A stretch of 64,000 bases of DNA from Candidatus Spongiihabitans thiooxidans (GTDB lineage: Bacteria; Pseudomonadota; Gammaproteobacteria; Arenicellales; Poriferihabitantaceae), in NCBI GenBank assembly GCA_001543005.1, contig LFLB01000022.1:179956-243955 (forward strand), in the 5' to 3' direction. The notes beneath the pieces were generated by a model. That model was given only the letters and a program-made list of their open reading frames with translations. It was not told the origin of the DNA and ran no database searches. Position numbers and translations under genes: made by a program. Below, piece by piece: positions 40,115 through 49,807 of the stretch. The stretch's first letter is position 1, and each line of letters starts with the position of its first letter.

Positions 40115-40213
40115 TTTATTTCCTCCTCGTGTGTAAGAGTAAACATTAAGAAATTAAGCCGTTTGAGATACTTAATCTCCAAAATAAAATCTGCCAATAA
40201 AAATCTGTACCCA

Positions 40214-41449
40214 TCAAAAACTGCCCTTAAACCAGCCTTTCACCTGCTCCACCATAGATGTCACAACGCCAGGCTTATGTAATTGTTGTTGCATCTGATC
40301 GCGGTTTGTATGTCCAAATTGTGCAAGCCCTATGCCGGTGGAGTAAATTGGATTACACACCACTTCACTGAGACCCCCTTCATAATTTGGCAATCCCTGG
40401 CGCACCGGCAAGTGAAAAATTTCTTCGGCCAGATCTATCATCCCTTCAATACGTGAACTGCCCCCGGTAAGTACAATGCCCGAGCTAATGACTTCTTCAA
40501 ACCCGCTTTTGCGTATTTCGGCCTGAATCAACAACAGTAATTCTTCAATTCTCGGCTCAATAATCTCGGCCAGGTTTTGTCTGGATAATGTTCGTGGCGG
40601 GCGTCCGCCTATACTCGGTGTTTCGATGGTTTGCCCTTCATCCACCAGTTGTACCAGTGCGCAACCAAATCTTTTCTTGATATCTTCTGCTGCCTGAGTC
40701 GGCGTATGGAAAGCAACGGCGATGTCGTTGGTCACTTGATCACCGGCAATCGGAATGACCGCCGTATAACGGATGGCGCCCTCGGTAAAAATCGCTATGT
40801 CGGTTGTGCCGCCACCGATGTCGATCATGCAAATACCAAGCTCACGCTCATCTTCGGTGAGTACCGCTTCACTGGAAGCAATTTGTTCGAGAATAATGTC
40901 GTCAACTTCCAACCCGCAACGACGGATACATTTCACAATATTTTGTGCCGCACTGACCGCACCGGTAATCATGTGCACTTTAGCTTCCATGCGTACACCG
41001 CACATCCCTATCGGCTCACGAATCCCGTCCTGCCCATCGATCACAAAATCCTGGGGCAATACATGCAGAATGCGTTGATCATTCGGGATGGCCATCGCTT
41101 TTGCAGCATCGATCACGCGCTCTATATCGCTTTGCGTGACTTCGTTGTCCTTAATCGCAACAACGCCGTGCGAATTGATACTGCGGATATGCGCTCCGGC
41201 AATGCCTGCGTAAACAGAATAGATTTGGCAACCCGCCATTAATTCCGCTTCTTCCACAGCCCGTTTGATTGACTGCACGGTGGATTCAATATTGGCGACC
41301 ACGCCTTTTCGTAAACCTGTTGCCGGATGATGACCGACACCAATGATTTTCATGGTGCCGCTCGGTCCTACTTCAACCACGACAACCAGAACCTTGGAGG
41401 TTCCAATATCCAATCCTACCACCAGATTATTATTTGATTTCTTTGGCAT
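40214..41449 (-). CDS. ftsA: Cell division protein FtsA
   Basis: Actin-like ATPase that tethers FtsZ to the inner membrane and recruits later division proteins. The 411 residues show the phosphate 1 motif VVGLDIGTSKV, the 1C domain around HVLPQDFVIDGQDGI, phosphate 2 MIDIGGGTTDIAIF and the adenosine motif IVLTGGSSRIEGM. A C-terminal amphipathic end (VEQVKGWFKGSF) can serve as the membrane anchor. It stands between ftsQ (109 bp) and ftsZ. Confidence 0.97.
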   Translation of the reverse strand: MPKKSNNNLVVGLDIGTSKVLVVVVEVGPSGTMKIIGVGHHPATGLRKGVVANIESTVQSIKRAVEEAELMAGCQIYSVYAGIAGAHIRSINSHGVVAIKDNEVTQSDIERVIDAAKAMAIPNDQRILHVLPQDFVIDGQDGIREPIGMCGVRMEAKVHMITGAVSAAQNIVKCIRRCGLEVDDIILEQIASSEAVLTEDERELGICMIDIGGGTTDIAIFTEGAIRYTAVIPIAGDQVTNDIAVAFHTPTQAAEDIKKRFGCALVQLVDEGQTIETPSIGGRPPRTLSRQNLAEIIEPRIEELLLLIQAEIRKSGFEEVISSGIVLTGGSSRIEGMIDLAEEIFHLPVRQGLPNYEGGLSEVVCNPIYSTGIGLAQFGHTNRDQMQQQLHKPGVVTSMVEQVKGWFKGSF

Positions 41450-41558
41450 AATTTTGACTTGTCGTATCTCGTTTATAAATTCCTGGAACGTGGCATCGAG
41501 TATTGGCTCTGTTTAAGTTCGGTGTTGAATTCATGCTCGTGCTCATTCCTTTAAAATA

Positions 41559-42452
41559 CTAGGGTTGCGAGGTAAACCCAGATTCGGTAATATTTTGTGC
41601 AACGGATTGAGATCCCTGCCAGCTAATCGCAAAGCCATTGGGATAGCGCAGGTCAATGGTTTTCATTTGCGGAAATTGGTCGATAAGTTCCTGATTTAAT
41701 GCGTCAATAAACCGTTCAATGCGGGGAAATGAATTAACCTTGTCCACCACCATAGTCACTTTGTCGGGTCGGTCAATCACCTCCCCGGAACCTTGAGTAG
41801 ATTGCCCGCGACTCGACGCCAACGCCCCCAGAGAAAGTTTCAGCCACCATAAATCCCTTGAATCCAAACTCAGTTGTTCGAGGGTTAAGCCGTTGGAAGC
41901 AAATCGTTCTGACCATTGCTGAAACGCTTTCCAGACAATCTGTTCTTGGTCGGCGGAACCATGTAGTAAAGGCAAATCACCGCTGCTTTTGTTCTCGCCC
42001 CCTGGCTGACGATCAACCAGGTCTCCGGTAAAATTAAGCCACTTGTCCTCTCCCCACCTGGCGACGGGTTGAACTTCCACCACATCAACCACGATGGTAG
42101 AGGGCCATTGTCGCCGTAGCGATGCGGAAAACACCCAGGGAATTTGCTTTATTTTGTTTTCGATCCGGCGCAAATTAACGGAAAAGTAATTGCCTTTGAG
42201 TGCTGCTTCAGCACTCTGTTTCACTTGTGCGCCATCGACTTGGTGAAAGCGCCCGTGTACTTCGATTTTCTTAATCTGAAATTTTTGCGGATCAAGCAAT
42301 TGATCGGCGACCAACAGCACCGCGAGCGAGGTCAGTAATATGACTGCCAGTAACATTATCCAGCGTGGGCGTTTGTTCACAGCCAGGTCGGTAGCGGTCT
42401 GTTGAAGCCCGCAAGCCCGATTCGAAAGATTGCTGAAATATAATAAATTCAT
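41559..42452 (-). CDS. ftsQ: Cell division protein FtsQ
   Basis: Bitopic inner-membrane protein that links early and late divisome parts. The 297 residues have a cytoplasmic head of about 30, one helix (WIMLLAVILLTSLAVLLVA), then the POTRA domain (FQIKKIEVHGRFHQVDGAQV) and the beta domain. A glycine/serine/glutamine-rich patch (SSRGQSTQGSG) near residue 215 looks like a loop insertion. Its ATG overlaps the murB stop in an ATGA, with GGGGGAG just upstream. ddl, which commonly lies between murB or murC and ftsQ, is missing. Confidence 0.9.
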   Translation of the reverse strand: MNLLYFSNLSNRACGLQQTATDLAVNKRPRWIMLLAVILLTSLAVLLVADQLLDPQKFQIKKIEVHGRFHQVDGAQVKQSAEAALKGNYFSVNLRRIENKIKQIPWVFSASLRRQWPSTIVVDVVEVQPVARWGEDKWLNFTGDLVDRQPGGENKSSGDLPLLHGSADQEQIVWKAFQQWSERFASNGLTLEQLSLDSRDLWWLKLSLGALASSRGQSTQGSGEVIDRPDKVTMVVDKVNSFPRIERFIDALNQELIDQFPQMKTIDLRYPNGFAISWQGSQSVAQNITESGFTSQP

Positions 42453-43399
42453 TTTTCTCCCCCGATAATTCGGACTTCAAGGTCTAGTTCTACACCGCTG
42501 TGTTGTTTCACCCGGTCTCGAGCAATGTTGATTAATTGTTCGATGTCCGCGGATGTTGCATTACCCTGGTTCACAATAAAGTTAGCATGTATTTCCGAGA
42601 TTGCTGCATCGCCCACTGTGTGCCCTTTGAGTCCAGCGTCTTCAATTAATCTTGCCGCGAAGTCCGCGGGTGGATTTTTAAACACTGAACCGGCGTTTGC
42701 GCTTTGTATTGGCTGCGATGCACTGCGTTTTTCCAGCAAACTGCGAATCTTGTCCTTTCCACTGTACCCGCTATCCGCCAACCCTAATGCGAGCGTGCCG
42801 CTCAGGATCCAGCAGTCCTCCGGTAACGCGACTTGACGATAACTGTAACTCAGGTCTTTAGCCTGAATCTTTTTGCACTGCCCGTGCCGGTCCACACATT
42901 CCACACGCTCAACCCATTGCCAGGTTTCTGCGCCAAACGCACCGGCATTCATCGCCAGTGCGCCACCAAACGTACCGGGCACACCGGCTAAAAACTCCAC
43001 GCCGGTTAAATTATTGCGCGCTGCGATCCTGGCGACTTTGGCACAAGCCACACCCGACTCAAGGTACAGCCGATCAGGCGCAATTAATTCGAACTCACTC
43101 AGGCCCTTGGAGGTGCGAATCACCATCCCTCGCACACCCTCGTTACGCACCAGTAAATTACTGCCCAAGCCAATCCAGTGTAGCGGAATCTGTGGTGGTA
43201 ATTGTTTAAGTAATTGTATTAAATCCGCTTTATTCGCCGGGGTATAAAAATAGTCAGCGATACCGCCAGTGCGCCAACTGGTATGCCGTGACATGGGCTC
43301 GTCGATCAATAACTTGCCCTTTAATCCGCGCATTATTTCAAGCATCCCCTCGCGGGAGAAATCCGGCACGCCGGCCGACCTATTTTTCATTGGTGACAT
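42449..43399 (-). CDS. murB: UDP-N-acetylenolpyruvoylglucosamine reductase
   Basis: FAD-dependent reduction of enolpyruvyl-UDP-GlcNAc to UDP-MurNAc. About 316 residues of the shorter type. Motifs: HTSWRTGGIADYF, the FAD-binding GLGSNLLVRNEGVRGMVI, AGVPGTFGGALAMNAGAFG, SYRQ with the substrate tyrosine, the catalytic serine in NAGSVFKNP, and the late glutamate in SEIHANFIVN. I chose ATG 43399, which shares one base with the murC stop (TGATG). Its place between murC and ftsQ is known from several gammaproteobacteria. Confidence 0.96.
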   Translation of the reverse strand: MSPMKNRSAGVPDFSREGMLEIMRGLKGKLLIDEPMSRHTSWRTGGIADYFYTPANKADLIQLLKQLPPQIPLHWIGLGSNLLVRNEGVRGMVIRTSKGLSEFELIAPDRLYLESGVACAKVARIAARNNLTGVEFLAGVPGTFGGALAMNAGAFGAETWQWVERVECVDRHGQCKKIQAKDLSYSYRQVALPEDCWILSGTLALGLADSGYSGKDKIRSLLEKRSASQPIQSANAGSVFKNPPADFAARLIEDAGLKGHTVGDAAISEIHANFIVNQGNATSADIEQLINIARDRVKQHSGVELDLEVRIIGGEK

Positions 43400-44814
43400 C
43401 AATTGGCGGCCTTCTTGGTAACTGGCATTGGCGGCGCGGATCGGTCTGCCAACGATTGGGCAAATCGGCCGATGTCCCCAGCGCCTAGAGTCAATAGCAA
43501 ATCACCGCTTTGAACCATATTCGGCAACACCGCGTGCAATTCTTCCAATGTCTCCACAAAAACCGGATCGTTACCTCGCTTGCGGATTGCTCGACAAAGA
43601 GAACGACCATCGCTGCCGCTAATAGCCGGCTCCCCGGCCGAGTAAACTTCGGTGATAATTAGATGGTCAACCCCTGCCAGCAATTGAACAAAATCATCGA
43701 ATAAATCTCGGGTACGGGAGAATCTATGGGGTTGGAAGACCACTAGAATCCGTCGCTCAGGCCAGCAATCTTTGCTCGCTTGCAGGGTTGCGGCCAATTC
43801 GGTCGGGTGATGCGCATAGTCATCAATGACCTCCACTATATGACTGCCAATCCGAACCTCGCCCAGCGATTGAAAACGCCTGCCGATGCCCTGAAAGCCA
43901 GACAATGCTGCGCCGATAGATTGAGCCGATAAACCCAACTTGTAGGCGATTGAAATTGCCGCTAAAGCGTTCAACACATTATGCCTGCCTGGCAGCGTCA
44001 ATTTGAATTGGCCGATTGATTGGCCGAAACGAATCACTTCAAAGGCACTTTCCGTGCCGTTGTAAACAATGTTGACCGCGCGATAGTCAACATCCTCTGA
44101 TGTACCATAACTCACAATCGGTCTGCGTATCGCGGTTGCGATCTCTCTGATATTAGGGTCGTCGAAACACAGGATTGCCAGGCCGTAGAACGGTAAATTG
44201 TGCAGGAAATCGAGATAGGCCTGTTTCAGGCGGTCGAAATCTCCAGCATAGGTTTGCATGTGGTCATAATCGATATTGGTCACCACTGCCATCTGCGGTT
44301 GCAAATGTAAAAATGAAGCATCACTTTCATCCGCTTCAGCAACCAAATACTCGCCCCGACCCAGACACACATTGCTGTTAACACTGTTGACCACACCGCC
44401 GACGATGAAAGTCGGATCGAGGCCGGCGCTGGCAAGCACCGTTGCAACCAAACTTGTGGTAGTGGTTTTTCCATGGGTGCCTGCAATGGCAATCCCCTTT
44501 CGAAAGCGCATCAATTCACCTAGCATTTCCGCCCGGGGAACCACTGGAATTCTGCTGTCTCTGGCCGCGACAACTTCGCTATTGTTGTCGTCAACCGCGC
44601 TGGAAACCACGACAGCATCAGCGCCTTTAATATTCATTCCATCGTGACCGATATATATGGTAGCACCGGCTTGGCGAAGTCGATCCAGGAGTGCAGTGTC
44701 TGATAAATCAGACCCGGAAACATGAAAATCCAAATCAAGCAATACTTCGGCAATGCCACTCATGCCGATTCCGCCGATTCCGACAAAATGTATGTGTCGA
44801 ACAAAGTCACGCAC
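43399..44814 (-). CDS. murC: UDP-N-acetylmuramate--L-alanine ligase
   Basis: Adds the first amino acid of the peptidoglycan stem peptide. About 471 residues. The start is GTG 44814, six bases after a GGAGG that lies inside the murG end, so murC overlaps murG by 8 bp; a longer frame to 44844 has no such site. Motifs: HFVGIGGIGMSGIAEVL, the ATP loop GTHGKTTTTSL, EADESDASF, NIDYDHM, YAHHPTE, and FQPHRFSRT. Confidence 0.97.
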   Translation of the reverse strand: MRDFVRHIHFVGIGGIGMSGIAEVLLDLDFHVSGSDLSDTALLDRLRQAGATIYIGHDGMNIKGADAVVVSSAVDDNNSEVVAARDSRIPVVPRAEMLGELMRFRKGIAIAGTHGKTTTTSLVATVLASAGLDPTFIVGGVVNSVNSNVCLGRGEYLVAEADESDASFLHLQPQMAVVTNIDYDHMQTYAGDFDRLKQAYLDFLHNLPFYGLAILCFDDPNIREIATAIRRPIVSYGTSEDVDYRAVNIVYNGTESAFEVIRFGQSIGQFKLTLPGRHNVLNALAAISIAYKLGLSAQSIGAALSGFQGIGRRFQSLGEVRIGSHIVEVIDDYAHHPTELAATLQASKDCWPERRILVVFQPHRFSRTRDLFDDFVQLLAGVDHLIITEVYSAGEPAISGSDGRSLCRAIRKRGNDPVFVETLEELHAVLPNMVQSGDLLLTLGAGDIGRFAQSLADRSAPPMPVTKKAAN

Positions 44815-45889
44815 GCATCGCCTCCAAACATATTGTCGCCACATCCTCGGTTGCCCGGGGTTTTGCCAGTTTTCGTGCGGCTTTGGCCATGGTAATCAGC
44901 AGTTTTCGATCGCTATCAAATCGAGTCAAAATTTTTAGCCACTGGCCCTGAACAAACTGCTCCTCAAGCACCATATGGGCCGCATTGTTGCCAACCAAAT
45001 AGGCGGCATTGCTGGCTTGATGGTTATTTACGGCATAAGGATACGGAACAAAAATGGCCACGACACCAGCGCAACAGACTTCAGAAACGGTCATTGCGCC
45101 ACTTCTGCAAATGACGATATCACACCATTCGTAAGCGGCCGTCATATCATCAATAAATTCATTAACCTGACAACTTATTCCTGCCTCCAAGTAAGCCGCG
45201 CCAATTCCATGTTGACCTTTTTTACCGCTTTGATGCCAAATATCAATATCGGGTATCGGGTTAGTGGTAAATAGTTTTGGAAGTTTCTGGTTAAATACAT
45301 CGGCACCCTGACTACCGCCAACAATCAATATCCGCAACCGCTGTTTGCGCTTGGCCAGTCTGATTTCAGGAGTCGGAATGTTTGAAATCTCCGGCCGCAC
45401 CGGATTGCCAATCCATTGAAACTGCCTAAACCCTTCGGCAGAAGGAAACCCGGTTAATATTCGATGGCTAAATCGGGATAACCACCGATTGGTTAGCCCG
45501 GCCACTGAATTTTGTTCATGCAGGACAATCGGCAGTCTCAACGCCGCCGCCACTAAACCACCCGGACCGGAAACAAATCCGCCCATCGCTAAAATTGCTT
45601 TTGGCCTGCGCTTTAATATGAAGTACAGCATTTGCACCATGGCCCTTACCAGCATAAACGGCATCAATATTTTTCGGACCACACCGCTTTTGCGTAGCCC
45701 CTTTATAGCGATGGGATCGAAGGTGATGTTGGCTTCTGTAACCAACCTGGCTTCGAGGCCTCGCCGAGTTCCAATCCAACTCACTTCCACCCCTTGATGC
45801 ATTAGCTCTTTGGCGACTGCTAATGCCGGCATGACATGACCTCCGGTTCCGCCTGCCATAATCATCATTCGGCTCACCTTGGTGTTCAT
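44807..45889 (-). CDS. murG: UDP-GlcNAc:lipid I GlcNAc transferase
   Basis: Peripheral inner-membrane glycosyltransferase that makes lipid II from lipid I. About 360 residues from ATG 45889, which shares an ATGA with the ftsW stop. Motifs: MAGGTGGHVMPALAVA (lipid I site), GTRRGLEARLV, LHEQNSVAGLTNRWL, the UDP-GlcNAc loop IVGGSQGADVFNQ, and CRSGAMTVSEV with the sugar-binding residues. The longer frame to 45910 lies inside ftsW. Confidence 0.96.
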   Translation of the reverse strand: MNTKVSRMMIMAGGTGGHVMPALAVAKELMHQGVEVSWIGTRRGLEARLVTEANITFDPIAIKGLRKSGVVRKILMPFMLVRAMVQMLYFILKRRPKAILAMGGFVSGPGGLVAAALRLPIVLHEQNSVAGLTNRWLSRFSHRILTGFPSAEGFRQFQWIGNPVRPEISNIPTPEIRLAKRKQRLRILIVGGSQGADVFNQKLPKLFTTNPIPDIDIWHQSGKKGQHGIGAAYLEAGISCQVNEFIDDMTAAYEWCDIVICRSGAMTVSEVCCAGVVAIFVPYPYAVNNHQASNAAYLVGNNAAHMVLEEQFVQGQWLKILTRFDSDRKLLITMAKAARKLAKPRATEDVATICLEAMRA

Positions 45890-47067
45890 TTTTGATCGGG
45901 CACTTTGCATCTTTGACCTCCAGGCTGTGGTCTGCTTTGTCGATCAACTGCAAACAACAATCCCACAGCAACCATGCTGATTAACATACTGCTACCGCCA
46001 TGACTCATCATCGGCAAGGTTATTCCTTTGGTCGGCAGTAATCCGGTATTCACACCAATATGTACACCCGCTTGCAAAGCGAACAGCAAGCCGATGCCCT
46101 GTGCCAGAAAACCTGAAAACCGCTGCCCCAATCGCAACGCTCTGCCCGAGATGACAAACGCACGAAACAATAACAATGCGAAAAGCATTAATACGCTGAA
46201 AATGCCTGCCGCCCCCAACTCTTCACCGATAATGGCAATCAGAAAATCATTGCCTGCGTGTGGAAGATAGAACAATTTCTGAATGCTGCTACCGAGGCCG
46301 ACGCCAAACCATTCGCCCCGACCAATTGCGATTAGTGCCTGAATTAATTGAAACCCATTACCATAAGGGTCGGCCCAAGGATCCTGATAACTTAACAGCC
46401 GTGCCATTCGATAGGGCGCCATCCCCATAATCCAGGTCATTAGCGTGGCGGCCACGCTGAAGCTGAGCAGGAAATGCCAGAAACGAACCCCGGCTAAAAA
46501 CATCATTCCCGCAACGGCGGTTGTTATCACCACAGCGGTGCCAAAGTCAGGTTCAAGAAGAAGCAATACTCCGATTGCCCCCGCTACCAAACCAATATTG
46601 ATAATTCCAACTTTGAATAGATGTAAATCTTCGCGTTTCCTCGCCAGGTAGTCGGCGAAATAAATAATCCCGATGATCTTCATAAGCTCGGACGGCTGAA
46701 ACCGGAAACCCCCTAAATCGATCCATCTAATACTGCCGTTCACCTCCACGCCTACACCAGGGAAAAGCACTACAACCAATAACAGCAATCCAATCAGTAA
46801 CAATGCCTTGCTTGCGGCGGCAAGCCAATTTAGTCGAATCGAAGCGGCCATGAAAAGTAGTGCGCTACCCAGACCAATATGCAATAGGTGTTTAATTAGA
46901 GGGTTGAAGTTGATATCCAAAGTGCGACTGTCAACCGCTATGGTTGCGGAATAAACCATGACCACACTCAGCGATAGCAAGGCAATCACCGTAAACATTA
47001 ACCATGGGTCACAGGATGAAACTTCGCTTGCACGATGCGCTTGAAACGCGGTTGCCCTGGTGTGCAT
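45886..47067 (-). CDS. ftsW: SEDS-family peptidoglycan glycosyltransferase FtsW
   Basis: Polymerises lipid II at the septum together with FtsI. About 393 residues from ATG 47067, the usual FtsW length; an in-frame TTG at 47151 would give 421. There are about ten hydrophobic helices. SEDS blocks include GSIRWIDLGGFRFQPSEL, LLLEPDFGTAVV with the catalytic aspartate, YQDPWADPYGNGFQLIQALIAIGRGEWFG, and the closing GLLPTKGITLPMMSHGGSSML. A gap of about 190-270 bp separates it from murD. Confidence 0.96.
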   Translation of the reverse strand: MHTRATAFQAHRASEVSSCDPWLMFTVIALLSLSVVMVYSATIAVDSRTLDINFNPLIKHLLHIGLGSALLFMAASIRLNWLAAASKALLLIGLLLLVVVLFPGVGVEVNGSIRWIDLGGFRFQPSELMKIIGIIYFADYLARKREDLHLFKVGIINIGLVAGAIGVLLLLEPDFGTAVVITTAVAGMMFLAGVRFWHFLLSFSVAATLMTWIMGMAPYRMARLLSYQDPWADPYGNGFQLIQALIAIGRGEWFGVGLGSSIQKLFYLPHAGNDFLIAIIGEELGAAGIFSVLMLFALLLFRAFVISGRALRLGQRFSGFLAQGIGLLFALQAGVHIGVNTGLLPTKGITLPMMSHGGSSMLISMVAVGLLFAVDRQSRPQPGGQRCKVPDQK

Positions 47068-47338
47068 TACGGTGCGTTTTATTGCGGCTTGGTTAGCCAA
47101 CACGTTGTTTCCCGGCCTCACTGCGCACCCCTTATATTTTTCACTTCGCAACCCTTATATCTTAAGGTACGAGCATGAGCTTGAATTAAACAACGAACTT
47201 TTAACAAGCCTGTACTCGGCACCACGTTCAAAGAATTTATAATGAGGTGGAGCAACGAGCGCAAGCCGAATTCCACACCAAACTTAAACAACGCCAATAC
47301 GCGGCGCCATGTTCGACAAAATATCAAAACGGGGTGAT

Positions 47339-48706
47339 TCAATGCACCAGATCCCAAACCAGTTGTTTGTAAACATTGCCTCGATGTTCGTAGTTGTCGA
47401 ACATATCGAAACTTGCACAAGCCGGAGAAAACAAAACCACAGAGCCGGGTTGCGCTAATTTTCTCGCATAAACTACCGCCTGTTCCAATAAATCGACCCG
47501 GGTGCTGGGCACCGATTGATCAAGGCTTTCAAAAATTATCCCTGCGTCTTCGCCAAACAAAATGGTGTGCTGTACACGCTCTTTGACGACCTCGGCTAAT
47601 TGTGAGAAATCAGCCCCCTTGCCTTTGCCCCCGGCGATTAAAATGAGGTTCTGCGAAAAGCCTGTAATAGCCGCTATGGTTGCACCGGCATTAGTGCCTT
47701 TGGAATCATTAATCCACTTTACCCCATTGACTTCCGCAACAATTTCACAACGATGGGGCAACCCACCATAATTAAGCGCGGCATTAATCACCACCGGACT
47801 CAGCCTCACCCCGGCAGTTTCCACCAACGCCATTGCGGCCAGAATATTGGCAATGTTTTGCTCGCCCTGGAGAGTAATTTGTTCTACCCGCGCAAGCAGG
47901 GTTTCACCGTGCACCAGCGATCGTGAATTGCCTGACTCCGCCACACCGAATTGATTGGCTGCCTGGGGGGCATCCAAACCAAAGCTGATTATTGAAGTAT
48001 TCTGCGCAGTATTCTGGTATGGCCGAGGATTTGTGAGCGCATCATCCCGATTAACCACTACCTTGTTGGCATTTTCAAATATTCTTTTCTTGGCCATAGT
48101 ATAATCATCCAAAGAGGAGTATCGATCCATATGGTCTGCGCTAATATTCAGCACCGTAGCCGAACAAGCGTTCAACGAATAAGTCGTTTCCAACTGGAAA
48201 CTGGACAACTCCAGGACATAATAATCAGGGACATAATAATCGGGCAATGCCTGGTCGAGTAAATCCAGAACCGGGGTGCCAATATTGCCGCCGGTTTTTA
48301 CTTTCAGCCCTGCGGCTAACATCATTTCGGCAACCAACATGGTCACGGTGGATTTGCCATTGGAGCCGGTTATCGCAATGATCGGGGCCTCGGCCTGTTT
48401 GACAAACAATTCAATATCACCGATTAGTGCTCCCCCACTGCTGAAATTTTGCCGCTCTATTTCAACACCGGGACTGGTGACTATTTGATCGAAACGCCCA
48501 AACCACGCATACGGTATCCGCCCGGTGATAATTTCCAAATTCGGAAATTCATCTTTGACCTGTTGCAGATACGGCGGCAACTCCCGCGAATCTGCCACAG
48601 TAACCTGCATCCCTGATTTCACCAGATGTTTGACCACTGAGTAACCGGTTAATCCAAGTCCTATCACTAGAATCCGATCATTGCTCGATTGAATGGAATT
48701 TGCCAT
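47339..48706 (-). CDS. murD: UDP-N-acetylmuramoylalanine--D-glutamate ligase
   Basis: Adds D-glutamate, the second stem-peptide residue. About 455 residues from ATG 48706; the in-frame TTG at 48712 is less likely. Motifs: VIGLGLTGYSV, GSNGKSTVTML, ELSSFQLE, NISADHMDRY, HRCE and NDSKGTN. One oddity is a 5-residue tandem duplication just before ELSSFQLE (PDYYV twice), caused by a 15-bp repeat; it falls at a loop and the frame is kept. It is 19 bp after mraY. Confidence 0.96.
   Translation of the reverse strand: MANSIQSSNDRILVIGLGLTGYSVVKHLVKSGMQVTVADSRELPPYLQQVKDEFPNLEIITGRIPYAWFGRFDQIVTSPGVEIERQNFSSGGALIGDIELFVKQAEAPIIAITGSNGKSTVTMLVAEMMLAAGLKVKTGGNIGTPVLDLLDQALPDYYVPDYYVLELSSFQLETTYSLNACSATVLNISADHMDRYSSLDDYTMAKKRIFENANKVVVNRDDALTNPRPYQNTAQNTSIISFGLDAPQAANQFGVAESGNSRSLVHGETLLARVEQITLQGEQNIANILAAMALVETAGVRLSPVVINAALNYGGLPHRCEIVAEVNGVKWINDSKGTNAGATIAAITGFSQNLILIAGGKGKGADFSQLAEVVKERVQHTILFGEDAGIIFESLDQSVPSTRVDLLEQAVVYARKLAQPGSVVLFSPACASFDMFDNYEHRGNVYKQLVWDLVH
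48214..48243. repeat. 15-bp tandem duplication inside murD
   Basis: ggacataataatcag and ggacataataatcgg, adjacent, one mismatch. It encodes the doubled PDYYV block of MurD and keeps the frame. Confidence 0.9.
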
Positions 48707-48724
48707 GTTCAATGTCTCAGCTCC

Positions 48725-49807
48725 TCAGCGCACCTTCAAGGTGGCTAATCCAATCAATACCAGGATCAGGCTTATAATCCAAAAACGTACAATAATCTTT
48801 GGCTCAGGCCACCCTTTCAATTCAAAATGATGATGGATCGGCGCCATGCGAAAGAGTCTGCGACCTATTAATTTAAAAGAGGCAACCTGCAAAATGACCG
48901 ACACGGTTTCCATGACAAATACCCCACCCATCACCACCAGCACAATTTCCTGGCGCACAATTACCGCGACGATGCCAATCGCAGCGCCGAGTGAAAGCGC
49001 GCCGATGTCTCCCATAAATACCTGAGCCGGATAGGTGTTGAACCAAAGAAACCCGAGACCTGCTCCGACCAGCGCCGAACAAAATATGAGCACCTCTCCT
49101 GCGCCAGCAATATAAGGAATTCCAAGGTATTCTGAAAAAATAGCGTTTCCGGTGGTGTATGCAAATACCCCTAAGGCCCCGGCCACCATGACGGCTGGCA
49201 TAATCGCCAAGCCATCTAGTCCATCGGTCAAATTCACGGCGTTACTGGTTCCAACCACAACCAGGTAAGCAAGTACTATGAATCCCCAACCCAGTGGAAT
49301 GGCCACGTCTTTAAACAGCGGAACCAACAACGCAGTTTCCGCCGGGGAGGTCGCGGTATAAAACAGAAAAAAAGCGGCTATAAATCCAGAAATGCTTTGC
49401 CACAGAAATTTATTACGCGCTCCCATTCCTTTTGGATCTTTGTTGATTAGTTTTTGATAATCGTCGACCCAACCGATCAGACCAAAAGTGATGGTGGTAA
49501 ATAAAATCACCCATATATATCGGTTGGTCAAATCCGCCCATAACAACGTGGCAACGACTACGGCAATTAATATCATGGCACCGCCCATTGTCGGGGTGCC
49601 AACTTTGCTGAAATGCATAGGCGGCCCGTCGTCCCGGACAGTTTGGCCAATTTTGTAGTCACTGAGCTTTCGAATCATCATCTCCCCAAAAATAAAAAAT
49701 ATCCCAATGGCAGTGAGTACGCCGCAGATGCCGCGAAATGTCAGATATCGAAATACATTGAAGAAACTGTAGTCCTGAGAGAGATTGTTGAATAGCCAGG
49801 TCAGCAC
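48725..49807 (-). CDS. mraY: Phospho-MurNAc-pentapeptide transferase
   Basis: Inner-membrane enzyme that makes lipid I on undecaprenyl phosphate. The 360 residues hold about ten helices. Motifs: [13 protein letters not shown], the DD pair in [22 protein letters not shown] with the key asparagine and aspartate, [15 protein letters not shown], and the histidine loop [13 protein letters not shown]. The start is GTG with GAGAGG seven bases upstream and overlaps the murF end by 7 bp. Confidence 0.97.
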   Translation of the reverse strand: MLTWLFNNLSQDYSFFNVFRYLTFRGICGVLTAIGIFFIFGEMMIRKLSDYKIGQTVRDDGPPMHFSKVGTPTMGGAMILIAVVVATLLWADLTNRYIWVILFTTITFGLIGWVDDYQKLINKDPKGMGARNKFLWQSISGFIAAFFLFYTATSPAETALLVPLFKDVAIPLGWGFIVLAYLVVVGTSNAVNLTDGLDGLAIMPAVMVAGALGVFAYTTGNAIFSEYLGIPYIAGAGEVLIFCSALVGAGLGFLWFNTYPAQVFMGDIGALSLGAAIGIVAVIVRQEIVLVVMGGVFVMETVSVILQVASFKLIGRRLFRMAPIHHHFELKGWPEPKIIVRFWIISLILVLIGLATLKVR

